Assembly (NCBI GenBank): GCA_034002405.1
Contig: JAVFAS010000009.1
Location: 1 to 64,000, forward strand
Direction: 5' to 3'
Source: SZUA-365 sp034002405
Lineage (GTDB): Bacteria; Bacteroidota; Ignavibacteria; SZUA-365
DNA length: 64,000 bases
Shown here: positions 51,196-59,976 of the stretch, one piece after another
Layout of the letters: each line of letters starts with the position of its first letter
Numbering within the stretch: the first letter of the stretch is position 1
Translations under genes and position numbers: made by a program
The notes under the pieces: model-generated
The model's input: only the letters and a program-made list of their open reading frames with translations
What the model was told of the DNA's origin: nothing
Databases searched by the model: none

Positions 51196-52413
51196 ATGAG
51201 CGCCACAACGCCGCCCGTCGTGCTTCCCGGATGGTGGCCCGATGTGCTCCGACAATTTCTGGGGATTGCCGATTTCACCGCGCGATCCCTCGCTCCTTTC
51301 GCGGCGCCACTCGCGCGCCTCTCCGACACGCTCAACGACGTCGACGCACGACGAGCGTCGACGTCGGCCTATATGCGTGATTCGCGGCTCCGGCTCGCCT
51401 ATCAGCTGTATTATCTCTCGGTGAATCTCCTCAAACCGCGCTGGGCGCTGAACGAACTGTATCCGTCAGGCCCGCCCGCCGGTCATGAACCATTCCGGGT
51501 GCTGGATCTGGGCTGCGGACCGGGGACCGGTGTCGCAGCCATGCACGCATGGGCCGCGGACGTGCGATCGACGCGCCGCATCCATGTCGACGGCATCGAC
51601 GCGGTGGAGGCCAACGTCGCGCGCTTCCGGGAATTGGGAGCGCTGCTGTCAGCGGAATCAGGGTCCCCGGTTGATTGTGATGCGTGGAAGGGGGATGCCA
51701 CGCGTCCCGTCACCTCCGCGACACCGTACGAAGTCGTGATGGCGATGAACCTGCTCAATGAGATTCCGGAAACCAGACATCCGCATGTTCTTGCCCGCTG
51801 CGGTGCAGTGCTGCGCCCGGGAGGCGTCCTGCTGCTGATCGAGCCCGCGCTGCGCGAGACCACCCGTCCGCTCCTGCGCCTGCGTGATCGCGCCGTGCGG
51901 TCCGGATGGACCGTCATGCTTCCCTGCCATCGCCAGGGAGCATGTCCCGCGCTCGAGAACGAAAAGGATTGGTGTCACCACAGCCTGCCGTGGGAGCGTC
52001 CGCCTTTCATCGCGTTTCTCGACGAGGCGATCGGCAATGTGAAAACGTCACTCAAATTCAGTTGCATCGTGCTCCGGAACGATGCGGCAACGGACGTCCG
52101 CATTCCCGCGGAAGAGGGTGGGACCGAAGCGTCGGGAGATCGTGATTCATTCGGGATGGATCGCGAACGTCTTCGCGTCGTGAGCGAACCCTTCGTGGAG
52201 AAGGGACGACGGTCCTGTTATTGCTGCGGTGCATCGGGACGGCGGCTGTATCAACGCAACGATCGTGATCGCAGTGACGTGAATGCCGCGTTCGACCTGG
52301 TGACGCGATGGGACAGCATCGATGTGCGCGGCGCGGAACCACGGCGCCACGACGTGAAGATCACCGCGGAGACACGGGTCCGCGCGGTGACATCGCATCC
52401 GGCGGATCGGTGA
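51196..52413 (+). CDS. Rsm22/METTL17-like ribosome-associated methyltransferase, 405 aa
   Basis: A class I methyltransferase core: VLDLGCGPGTGVAAM (SAM loop), NLLNEIPE, and LRPGGVLLLIEPALRE. After it come cysteine-bearing segments (PCHRQGACPAL ... DWCHHS and YCCGASG), matching the metal-ligand pattern of Rsm22 and METTL17, mitochondrial small-subunit assembly factors. Bacterial members exist but are little studied. A Rsm22 role in 16S rRNA or small-subunit assembly is inferred. The stop is nine bases before hpnC, so it heads or joins the squalene cluster. Confidence 0.8.
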   Translation: MSATTPPVVLPGWWPDVLRQFLGIADFTARSLAPFAAPLARLSDTLNDVDARRASTSAYMRDSRLRLAYQLYYLSVNLLKPRWALNELYPSGPPAGHEPFRVLDLGCGPGTGVAAMHAWAADVRSTRRIHVDGIDAVEANVARFRELGALLSAESGSPVDCDAWKGDATRPVTSATPYEVVMAMNLLNEIPETRHPHVLARCGAVLRPGGVLLLIEPALRETTRPLLRLRDRAVRSGWTVMLPCHRQGACPALENEKDWCHHSLPWERPPFIAFLDEAIGNVKTSLKFSCIVLRNDAATDVRIPAEEGGTEASGDRDSFGMDRERLRVVSEPFVEKGRRSCYCCGASGRRLYQRNDRDRSDVNAAFDLVTRWDSIDVRGAEPRRHDVKITAETRVRAVTSHPADR

Positions 52414-52421
52414 GGGGGACG

Positions 52422-53351
52422 ATGGCACGGCACGACACGGACTTGCGCGCGGCCTACGCCTATTGTCGACGACTGGCGCGTCAGCACTACGAAAATTTTC
52501 CCGTGGCCTCGTTGCTTCTTCCGGCGCGGCTTCGACCGCATGTCGCCGCCGTCTACGCCTTCGCCCGGCTCGCGGACGACATGGCCGACGAAGGAGAGGA
52601 TCCGCCCACGCTGCGCCGCGCACGGCTCGAGGCCTGGCGCGCGCAGTTGCAGCACGTCGCACGGCACGAACACGCGCCGGCGAATCGCGGCGCGGCTCCG
52701 CTCCGGAATGCCGCCGCCGACGGGATCCATCCGGTATTTGTCGCGTTGGGTGACACGATCGATCGTTTCGGCATTCCGGTGCAGCTCCTGCATGATCTGC
52801 TCGACGCATTCGTGCAGGACACGCACATCGCGCGGTACGAGACGTTCGACGCGGTGCGGGATTACTGCACGCGCTCGGCGAATCCTGTCGGCCGGATCAT
52901 CCTGGCGCTGCATGGGATCCTGGATGCGTCTCGCGCCGCGGCGTCGGACGCCCTGTGCACGGGACTGCAACTGGTCAATTTCTGGCAGGACGTTTCGGTC
53001 GACCGGATCAAACCACGTGTGTATATCCCGCGTGAGGACCTCCTGCGCTTTGGCATTGATGTGGACGACATCCTGCATGGTGTCGATACGCCCGCGACAC
53101 GCCGTGTGATCGCGTTCGAGGTCGCGCGTACCCATCGATATTTCCAGGAGGCGTTACCACTGTTTCCTCTTGTGCCGTTCCGCCTGCGCCTCGAGCTTGC
53201 CGCGATCTGGCGGGGGGGGATGAAGGTGCTTGAAAAAATTGAAAAACAGCACTATACTGTTCTTCAATCCCGTCCCGCACTTTCTGCGACGGACATGCTG
53301 TCCGTCCTCACCGCAGCCGTGCCGAGAGGAATGCCCGATGCAGGATCGTGA
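52422..53351 (+). CDS. hpnC: Presqualene-to-hydroxysqualene enzyme HpnC, 309 aa
   Basis: ATG 52422 with GAGGGGG upstream. It belongs to the trans-isoprenyl diphosphate synthase fold of the squalene/phytoene synthase family: VYAFARLADDMADEGEDP (first Asp-rich motif), and LQLVNFWQDVSVDRIKPRVYIP (second Asp-rich motif). In the HpnCDE pathway HpnC converts presqualene diphosphate to hydroxysqualene. Gene order C-D-E is the standard one. The last 14 bases overlap hpnD. Confidence 0.93.
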   Translation: MARHDTDLRAAYAYCRRLARQHYENFPVASLLLPARLRPHVAAVYAFARLADDMADEGEDPPTLRRARLEAWRAQLQHVARHEHAPANRGAAPLRNAAADGIHPVFVALGDTIDRFGIPVQLLHDLLDAFVQDTHIARYETFDAVRDYCTRSANPVGRIILALHGILDASRAAASDALCTGLQLVNFWQDVSVDRIKPRVYIPREDLLRFGIDVDDILHGVDTPATRRVIAFEVARTHRYFQEALPLFPLVPFRLRLELAAIWRGGMKVLEKIEKQHYTVLQSRPALSATDMLSVLTAAVPRGMPDAGS

Positions 53352-54198
53352 CATCGCCGCCGACATTACCCGGAAAAGCAAGACCAACTTCATGGTCTCC
53401 TTCGCCATGCTCCCCGAGGAGAAGCGCGACGCCATTCACACCGTGTATGCGTTCTGCCGCTGTACCGACGACATCGTCGACGAAGGGGGAGATCGGGAGA
53501 GCAAGTCGGCACGGCTCCTGCGATGGACCGAGGAACTGGAGCTGGGGCTCCGCAACGAGAGCAGCCATCCGCTGCTGAACAAGCTCAGCGTGATCGCCGC
53601 ACGGTTCAATATCCCGGCCGTGCATTTCTTCGACCTGATCCATGGCATGCGCATGGATCTCGAGCGTTCGCGCTATGCCACGTTCGACGAACTCCACGAA
53701 TACTGCTATCACGTGGCGTCGACGGTGGGACTGATGTGTTCGGAGATCTTCGGCTACACGAACGAGCGGACGCGGCAGTATGCCGTGGATCTCGGCATCG
53801 CCCTGCAGCTGACCAACATCGTGCGCGATGTCAAGGCGGATGCCGAACTCGGTCGCATCTACCTCCCGGAAGAAGATTTCATCCGTTTCGGGTATTCGTA
53901 TGAGGAACTCCTCAACTCGACCTACAATGAAAACTTCGTGCGGTTGATGCGTTTCGAGACCGGGCGCGCGCGCGAGTACTATCAGCGGGCCCGGGCGTCC
54001 CTGGCACAGGAGGACCACGCCGCCTTCTTCGCCGCGCGCATCATGGACCGCATATACTACCGCATTCTTCAGAAAATCGAGCAGAAGCATTACGCGCTGT
54101 TCGGTGCACGGATCTCCATTTCCTCCGCCGCGAAACTGCGTATCGCGATCGCGGAATATTTCAGCCGGACGCCGCTCGCCTACGCCTCCCTGACATGA
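53338..54198 (+). CDS. hpnD: Presqualene diphosphate synthase HpnD, 286 aa
   Basis: ATG 53338 lies within hpnC, with GAGAGGA eight bases upstream. Motifs: VYAFCRCTDDIVDEGGDRE, and LQLTNIVRDVKADAELGRIYLP. It couples two farnesyl diphosphates to presqualene diphosphate. The sequence is a sister of HpnC and the pair probably arose by duplication. Translation is coupled. Confidence 0.94.
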   Translation: MQDRDIAADITRKSKTNFMVSFAMLPEEKRDAIHTVYAFCRCTDDIVDEGGDRESKSARLLRWTEELELGLRNESSHPLLNKLSVIAARFNIPAVHFFDLIHGMRMDLERSRYATFDELHEYCYHVASTVGLMCSEIFGYTNERTRQYAVDLGIALQLTNIVRDVKADAELGRIYLPEEDFIRFGYSYEELLNSTYNENFVRLMRFETGRAREYYQRARASLAQEDHAAFFAARIMDRIYYRILQKIEQKHYALFGARISISSAAKLRIAIAEYFSRTPLAYASLT

Positions 54199-54211
54199 AC
54201 CACCCACGCGC

Positions 54212-55600
54212 ATGAGACGCTTTGTCGTCATCGGCGGCGGTGTCGCCGGCCTCGCCGCGGCGCTACGGCTTTCCGCAACGGAAGGGCACGCCGTCACCGT
54301 TCTCGAAGCCGCGCCGGAATTCGGTGGGCGCGTGCGCTCGTTCACCGATCGCCATTCCGGGCAGGAACTCGACAACGGGCAGCACGTGCTCATGGGCGCC
54401 TGCACGGCCGCGCTCGCCTATCTCGACGTGTGCGGCGCGCACGACAGGATCGCGCGGTTGCGCGGCCTCTCGCTCCCGTTTCACCATCGTGATGGCCGCC
54501 GCGCGCGGCTCCAATCCGGCCGACTCGTGCATCCGCTGTCGCTGCTGCAAGCGTTCCTGCGCTATGACATGCTCTCACGCGCCGCGCGGCTGCGCACGTT
54601 GCGTGTGGCCATCCGGCTGCGGGCGATGAACAGCAGGCAGCGGCGCGCCCTCGACGCACGGTCGGCGGAGGAGTGGCTGCGCGGCTGCGGGCAGCGGGAC
54701 GAGGAAATCGCGCTGTTCTGGGTCCCGCTCATTCTCGCGACGATGAACAGCACACCGCGGGCAGCCTCCGCGATGCTGTTCGCCACCCTGCTGCGGGAGA
54801 TCTTCCTCGGACGTCCCGACGCGGCGGACATGCTGCTGCCGACCTCCACGCTTTCGGCCGTCTTCATCAGGCCCGCGGTGGCGCAACTCGTCCGGCGGGG
54901 CGCCCGGGTGCGCACCCGCGCCGCGGTGACCTCCGTCGACGTCCGTCATGCGGAAGGACGCAGCGCGGTCACCGGCGTGCGTTGTGGTGACGAGCGCATC
55001 GAGGCCGACGCTGTCATCAGCGCGGTACCGCCGTGGGCGTTCACCCGGATGCTGCTCACGCACACGGGGGCGGCCGATGCTCCACAGGGACGGAGCCGGC
55101 TTGCCGACCACGTGCTGCCAGGGACCGATCTGTCGGCGTTCGTACCATCGGAGATTCTGTCGGTGCATGTCTGGCTGCGGCAGCAGCACACCACCGCGCC
55201 AATGACCGGATTGCTCGGGACGACCGTGCAGTGGGTATTCGAAAAGGAGAAAAGCGAGCAGGGGTTTTTCCAGTATTCCTGCACGGTGTCCGCGGCGGAG
55301 GGTGGTGAAACCACCGACCCGCGACGGCTGCGCGAGAGCGTGCTCGAAGGATTGCGCTGCGCGATGCCCGGGCTCGCAGCGGATGATATTGTCCGAATAC
55401 TCCCTGTCCGCGAGAAACGCGCGACCTTCGTGCCCCGGCCGGGACTTGATGCCTTGCGTCCCACCGCGATGACTCCCATCTCCGGCCTCGCGCTCGCGGG
55501 GGACTGGACGGCGACGGGTCTGCCCGCGACGATCGAGGGCGCGATCCGCAGCGGATTTGCCGCGGCGCACACACTCACGGATGAAGGGACGGGCTGGTGA
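54212..55600 (+). CDS. hpnE: Hydroxysqualene reductase HpnE (FAD), 462 aa
   Basis: FAD-binding Rossmann start: FVVIGGGVAGLAAALRL, then ENGxHxMMGxx-type DNGQHVLMGACTAAL, and the C-terminal ISGLALAGDWTATGLPATIEGAIRSG. It reduces hydroxysqualene to squalene, the last step before hopanoid or sterol formation. No squalene-hopene cyclase is in the window. The stop codon lies inside a 16-bp tandem repeat. Confidence 0.93.
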   Translation: MRRFVVIGGGVAGLAAALRLSATEGHAVTVLEAAPEFGGRVRSFTDRHSGQELDNGQHVLMGACTAALAYLDVCGAHDRIARLRGLSLPFHHRDGRRARLQSGRLVHPLSLLQAFLRYDMLSRAARLRTLRVAIRLRAMNSRQRRALDARSAEEWLRGCGQRDEEIALFWVPLILATMNSTPRAASAMLFATLLREIFLGRPDAADMLLPTSTLSAVFIRPAVAQLVRRGARVRTRAAVTSVDVRHAEGRSAVTGVRCGDERIEADAVISAVPPWAFTRMLLTHTGAADAPQGRSRLADHVLPGTDLSAFVPSEILSVHVWLRQQHTTAPMTGLLGTTVQWVFEKEKSEQGFFQYSCTVSAAEGGETTDPRRLRESVLEGLRCAMPGLAADDIVRILPVREKRATFVPRPGLDALRPTAMTPISGLALAGDWTATGLPATIEGAIRSGFAAAHTLTDEGTGW

Positions 55601-55642
55601 GGGGACGGGCTGGTGAGGGGACGGGCTGGTGAGGGGACGGGG
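55585..55642. repeat. 16-bp tandem repeat spanning the hpnE stop
   Basis: The unit GGGGACGGGCTGGTGA occurs at 55585-55600 (first base A), 55601-55616 and 55617-55632, followed by a partial copy. Each copy contains TGA; the first copy holds the hpnE stop codon. Confidence 0.9.
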
Positions 55643-55701
55643 AGAGGCAGGATGGTGATGCATGTTGGGGACATCGGCATGCACCGCCGTATGGGTGGGA
55701 A

Positions 55702-56433
55702 TCAGCGCCCGGTGTGTCGCAGGTCGTCCCAGATCTGATTGACCGATCGTCGTCCCCGCACGATGGTCTCGTAGGCATGGAATTCGCGTTCCATGACATC
55801 CTCGCGCTGCACATCCATTTCATATTCGAGGAGCTGTTGGAGAATGTGCGTTGTCAGCGGGATCTCGACGCGTTCGTCGCGGTGAATGTGCCAGGGCGCG
55901 CCGCACGCGACAAACGCCTCGGGACGCTCGTCCTCCACGAATTCATAGCGGAACGCCACCGGGACGACGAACACCTCCCCGAGCGCGCGGAGAAGGTGGG
56001 CGGTGCCATGGAAAAAGCGCAGGGGTCGTTTCTCCGTCGATGTCAGCACACCCTGCGGGAACAGCCACAGGGCGCGTGAACTGTTCGAGAGAAGCTGTGC
56101 CGCATACTGAAGACTGCGCGCCGCCTCGCGGGGACGCTCGCGGTCCACCGAAAAACAGCCGACTCTTCGAAAGAAGCCGTAGCGGGCGAGTTGCCGTTCC
56201 TCCATCATCGCATACGCGTCGTGGTGGAAGTAGCGGCGCGAGAGAATGAGCGGGAGCACGGCGTCCCACCAGCCGGGGTGATTTCCATACAGGACCACCG
56301 GGACCCCACCGCTGTCGGTGGGAACGTTCCGGCCGCCCTTCAGGCGCACGGCGGCGAAACGTCGGCGGAGACGGCGCAGGAAATACGTCGTCATCGCAGC
56401 CTCGACGAGGGGAGATTTTTCGGCTGGAATCAT
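55702..56433 (-). CDS. Lysophospholipid-type acyltransferase, 243 aa
   Basis: PlsC-like fold: the catalytic HxxxxD appears as YGNHPGWWDAVLP, and the acceptor motif as LWLFPQGVLTST (EGTR in classic PlsC). Further FFRRVGCFSVDRERP. Start ATG 56433 is used; ATG 56394 with GAGG just before it is an alternative. It acylates a lipid acceptor in membrane lipid or glycolipid synthesis, possibly using hopanoid- or carotenoid-related acceptors given the neighbouring hpn genes. Convergent with hpnE. Confidence 0.82.
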   Translation of the reverse strand: MIPAEKSPLVEAAMTTYFLRRLRRRFAAVRLKGGRNVPTDSGGVPVVLYGNHPGWWDAVLPLILSRRYFHHDAYAMMEERQLARYGFFRRVGCFSVDRERPREAARSLQYAAQLLSNSSRALWLFPQGVLTSTEKRPLRFFHGTAHLLRALGEVFVVPVAFRYEFVEDERPEAFVACGAPWHIHRDERVEIPLTTHILQQLLEYEMDVQREDVMEREFHAYETIVRGRRSVNQIWDDLRHTGR

Positions 56434-56491
56434 GCAGGGAAATTTTCTTATTTACTCTGATGTTATGAAACGCGTGTCGCCGTTCCCGTCC

Positions 56492-56522
56492 CAAATATAG
56501 CAGGCACGGACGCGAGAGCCAA
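56492..56522 (-). promoter_or_regulatory. Bacteroidota-type promoter for the acyltransferase
   Basis: Minus strand: TTG (56522-56520), 20 bases, TATATTTG (56499-56492), an exact TAnnTTTG. Confidence 0.65.
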
Positions 56523-56559
56523 CGCGGGAAGCGAGCGCCACGCAACGGAAAGGAAAACC

Positions 56560-57678
56560 ATGGAGCGTATGCAGCACGGAACGCGTCGGCCCCGCGTCGT
56601 GGTGGGCATGTCGGGAGGCGTCGATTCGAGTGTCGCCGCGGCGCTGCTCGTCGAGCAGGGGTATGACGTGATCGGCATCACGATCAAAACCTATTCATAC
56701 GAGGATGTCGGCGGGAATGCCACCAACGAAAGCAGCTGCTGTTCGCTCGACGGTATCAACGATGCCCGCACCGTCTGTCTCGACCTGGGCATCCCGCATT
56801 ACGTGGTGGATTTTTCGCGTCCCTTCCGTGCGCAGGTGATCGACCGATTTACCGCGGCCTATCTCGCAGGGGATACGCCCAATCCCTGCGTGCTCTGCAA
56901 TCGCACGATCAAGTGGGAAGAGCTGATCCGGAAAGGCGTCGCGCTCGGAGCGGAGTATGTCGCCATGGGACATTACGCGCGTGTCGGCCACGACGCGGTG
57001 ACCGGCCGGTACTGGGTGACCCGGGGCGTGGATGCCGGGAAGGACCAAAGCTACGCGCTCTGGGCCCTCTCGCAGGAAAGTCTTGCACGAACACTGTTTC
57101 CGCTCGGCGAGATCAGCAAGGACGACGCGCGGCGCGTGGCCGAACGCCTCGGTCTGCACACGGCCCGGAAGCGTGAGAGCTACGAGATTTGTTTCATCCC
57201 CGACAACGACTACACGCGCTTCCTCCGCGATGAAGTGCCCGAGCTCGATGCGCGGGTGAAGGGCGGGGACGTGCTCTTCGAGGGAAGAAAAATCGGTGAG
57301 CACGACGGCTATCCTTTCTATACCATCGGGCAACGGCGCGGACTCCATGTCGCGGTGGGCGAGCCGGTGTTCGTCACGGAGATCGACGCGGGACGCAACA
57401 CCATTTCCGTCGGACGAAAGGACGATCTGCTCCGCCGTCGGTGCGTCGTACACGAGGTCACCATGCAAAAGCACGCGTTGCCGGACGTCCCCCTTCGCGT
57501 GCACGCGAAGATCCGCTACAAGGACGCGGGAGCGCCCGCGACGCTGCATCCTCTCCCCGACGGCCGCGTCGAGTTGATTTTCGATCAACCGCGCCGGGCC
57601 ATCACCCGCGGGCAATCGACCGTCTGGTATGATGGTGACGACGTCGTGGGCGGAGGTATTATCGCGTCGGTCTCGTGA
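56560..57678 (+). CDS. mnmA: tRNA-specific 2-thiouridylase MnmA, 372 aa
   Basis: PP-loop VVVGMSGGVDSSVAAALL, the catalytic Cys in TPNPCVLCNRTIKW and the second Cys in ESYEICFIPDNDY, and the DKDQSYAL-like segment AGKDQSYALWAL. It thiolates U34 of tRNA-Lys, Glu and Gln using persulfide sulfur. The length is standard. It is divergent from the acyltransferase; no strong plus-strand promoter was found. Confidence 0.96.
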   Translation: MERMQHGTRRPRVVVGMSGGVDSSVAAALLVEQGYDVIGITIKTYSYEDVGGNATNESSCCSLDGINDARTVCLDLGIPHYVVDFSRPFRAQVIDRFTAAYLAGDTPNPCVLCNRTIKWEELIRKGVALGAEYVAMGHYARVGHDAVTGRYWVTRGVDAGKDQSYALWALSQESLARTLFPLGEISKDDARRVAERLGLHTARKRESYEICFIPDNDYTRFLRDEVPELDARVKGGDVLFEGRKIGEHDGYPFYTIGQRRGLHVAVGEPVFVTEIDAGRNTISVGRKDDLLRRRCVVHEVTMQKHALPDVPLRVHAKIRYKDAGAPATLHPLPDGRVELIFDQPRRAITRGQSTVWYDGDDVVGGGIIASVS

Positions 57679-57713
57679 TCGCCCCGTACCGTCACACGAA
57701 CGACGAAACAAGA

Positions 57714-57737
57714 AACGGCGCCGCGAAGGGCGCCGTT
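57714..57737 (-). terminator. Terminator between mnmA and mdh
   Basis: AACGGCGCC (57714-57722), loop GCGAAG, GGCGCCGTT (57729-57737). On the minus strand TTTCTTGTTT follows, so it mainly ends the mdh transcript and may serve mnmA as well. Confidence 0.7.
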
Positions 57738-57774
57738 CTCATCATGGGGAAGGACTCGTGTCGGGGACGCGAGC

Positions 57775-58755
57775 TTAGAGTAGGTCCTTGACAATCTCGC
57801 GTTCGGTCTGCAATTCAGCGAGCGTTTTCGCGATTTTCTCCTTGGCGAAGTCGCTGTGCGGGAGTCCCGGTACGATGCGATAGCCACCCGTGCCGTCGCT
57901 GACGAGCGGGAAGGAGAACAGCAGACCTTCCTCGATACCGTAACTGCCATCGCTGGGCACGGCGGCGGAATACCATTGACCTTCGGGTGTCTTTTCAATC
58001 AGGCTCCGCACATGATCGATGGCGGCATTCGCGGCCGAGAAGGCCGACGACGAACCACGGGCCGCGATGATTTCCGCACCGCGGTTCTGCACCTTCTTGA
58101 TCATCTCGCCCTGCAGCCATTCGCTGTCGCTGATCACCGCCGACACCGGCTGACCATTGATCTTCGCGTTTTCAGTGTCCGGGTATTGCGTGTTTGAATG
58201 ATTGCCCCAGATCGTCATGTTGGTCACCGCGCTCACGCCGACGCCCGCCTTCGCGGCGAGCTGCGCCATCGCGCGATTCTGGTCGAGTCGTGTCATCGCC
58301 GAGAAGCGCTCCCGTGGGAGCTCCTTCGCGTTCATCATCGCGATGAGCGCGTTGGTGTTGCACGGATTGCCCACGACCACGGCGCGGACATCCGGCGCGG
58401 CGCGCAACAGGGCCTTTCCCTGTCCGACGAAAATCGGACCATTATCCCGGATCAGATCGTTGCGTTCCATGCCCTTCGTGCGGGGTTTCGAGCCAATGAG
58501 CAGCGCCCAGTTGACGCCGGCGAACGCGGCGTCGGCCGTATCGTTGCAGTCGATGCTCTCGAGCAGCGGGAACGCGCAATCGTTGAGTTCCATCACCACT
58601 CCCTCGAGAGCGGCCATGGCCTGCGGTAGTTCCAGCAGGTGAAGTGCGACCTTGGTGTCGGGTCCGAACATCTGACCCGAGGCGATGCGGGGAAGGATGG
58701 CGTAACCAATCGCGCCCGCGGCGCCGGTGACTGCGACATGAACAGTGTTGGGCAT
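57775..58755 (-). CDS. mdh: Malate dehydrogenase, 326 aa
   Basis: AGAGGAATTCCT precedes the ATG. It begins HVAVTGAAGAIGYAILPRIASGQMFG with the NAD-binding loop, then LLIGSKPRTKGMERNDLI (substrate-binding Arg), VGNPCNTNALI, and NMTIWGNHSNTQYPD with the catalytic His. This is the cytosolic-type (MDH-II) malate dehydrogenase, oxidising malate to oxaloacetate in the TCA cycle. It is alone between a terminator and a promoter. Confidence 0.96.
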   Translation of the reverse strand: MPNTVHVAVTGAAGAIGYAILPRIASGQMFGPDTKVALHLLELPQAMAALEGVVMELNDCAFPLLESIDCNDTADAAFAGVNWALLIGSKPRTKGMERNDLIRDNGPIFVGQGKALLRAAPDVRAVVVGNPCNTNALIAMMNAKELPRERFSAMTRLDQNRAMAQLAAKAGVGVSAVTNMTIWGNHSNTQYPDTENAKINGQPVSAVISDSEWLQGEMIKKVQNRGAEIIAARGSSSAFSAANAAIDHVRSLIEKTPEGQWYSAAVPSDGSYGIEEGLLFSFPLVSDGTGGYRIVPGLPHSDFAKEKIAKTLAELQTEREIVKDLL

Positions 58756-58813
58756 AGGAATTCCTCTGTGTGTATCGCGTGAAAGGGGATAGGGGAGTCT
58801 GATAATGGAATTC

Positions 58814-58843
58814 CATGCTACGGAGAAAATCGGTGAATTTCAA
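58814..58843 (-). promoter_or_regulatory. Promoter for mdh, variant -7 element
   Basis: Minus strand: TTG (58843-58841), 20 bases, TAGCATG (58820-58814). The spacing is exact but the -7 lacks the T run. The palindrome ATGGAATTCCAT (58805-58816) overlaps it. The rest of the 58756-59040 gap shows nothing else. Confidence 0.45.
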
Positions 58844-59040
58844 GTCTCCCCTCCGCGCCGCCCGCGTCGTTGCGGTGGGGTTTCCATCATGCGATACCGC
58901 GACCGTCACCCGCCCGCCGCCCCGTGTCCACCGCTCCCGAAGCGACAGTGTTACCGCTCCGGACGCGACAGCGCGCGTCCGCGGGGATGGATGCAGAAAT
59001 TCGCTACATTCCGATATGTACCGTTTTTCGGGAGTCTGCG

Positions 59041-59883
59041 ATGCGAATGCTTTTCTGGACGGCCACCCTCGTCTGCATGCTGTCCGCCACCGACGCGGCG
59101 GCGCAACGGACAATCACCGGCTATGATTTTTCAGCGACAGGGGCCCATCAGGTCCGGCTCGGACGCATGTTGCGCGAAATTTCGGGACTGACGGTGAATG
59201 CGCGGGGACAGTTGCTCGCGCATGACGACGAGAAGGGAGTGGTCTACCGCATCGACGCGATGACTGGAAGCCGCCTCGCGCGCTTTCGTCTCGGACGCAC
59301 GACGGTGACCGAGGATTTCGAGGACATCGCCGCCATGGGCGACACGCTGATCCTCGTGACCAGCGATGGCCGGTTCTTTCTCTTTCCCGAAGGACGCGAC
59401 GGGGACCGGGTCGAATATCGCGTCGTGGTCACGCCGCTGACCGCCACGAATGATGTCGAAGGATTGTGTTACGACCCCGCGAGCGGAACCCTGCTGCTTG
59501 CCTGCAAGGGATCGCCCGGACGGGGATATACGGATAAACGGGCCGTATATTCCTATTCTCTCGCCGAACGTCGGCTTCACACGCCCCCGCGATTCCTGGT
59601 CGACGAGACCGCGCTCCGAGGGAAGATCGCCGGCAAGACATTCAGGCCGTCGGCCATCGCGGTGCACCCGATCCGACACACCTATTTCATCCTCGCCGCG
59701 CGGGGACGCGGGATCGTCGAACTTGATCAGCGGGGCCGGGTGCTCGCCGTGCAGGAACTGGACGCATCGCGACATCCACAACCGGAGGGACTCACCTTCA
59801 TGCCCAACGGTGACATGATCATCGCCGACGAGGGAAAGAAGGAAGGACTCCTCACACGCTATGCCTATACGCATCGGAAGTGA
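59041..59883 (+). CDS. SdiA-regulated-type six-bladed propeller protein, 280 aa
   Basis: GGGAG lies before ATG 59041. Signal peptide (FWTATLVCMLSATDAAAQ). The sequence EISGLTVNARGQLLAHDDEKGVVYRID, EDFEDIAAMGDTLILVTSDGRFF, NDVEGLCYDPASGTLLLACK and PEGLTFMPNGDMIIADE follow the SdiA-regulated (YjiK) propeller pattern. By family it is an exported binding or sensing protein of unknown ligand. It is convergent with the ArsA-like gene. Confidence 0.82.
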   Translation: MRMLFWTATLVCMLSATDAAAQRTITGYDFSATGAHQVRLGRMLREISGLTVNARGQLLAHDDEKGVVYRIDAMTGSRLARFRLGRTTVTEDFEDIAAMGDTLILVTSDGRFFLFPEGRDGDRVEYRVVVTPLTATNDVEGLCYDPASGTLLLACKGSPGRGYTDKRAVYSYSLAERRLHTPPRFLVDETALRGKIAGKTFRPSAIAVHPIRHTYFILAARGRGIVELDQRGRVLAVQELDASRHPQPEGLTFMPNGDMIIADEGKKEGLLTRYAYTHRK

Positions 59884-59976
59884 CGGGAACGCCAACGAGC
59901 GGTCTTCCCCGGATGCCCTGAGCGCTCCCGATCCCGGCGGTGGGACGCACGGCGAGCCGCCTGATGCGCGGGGAGT

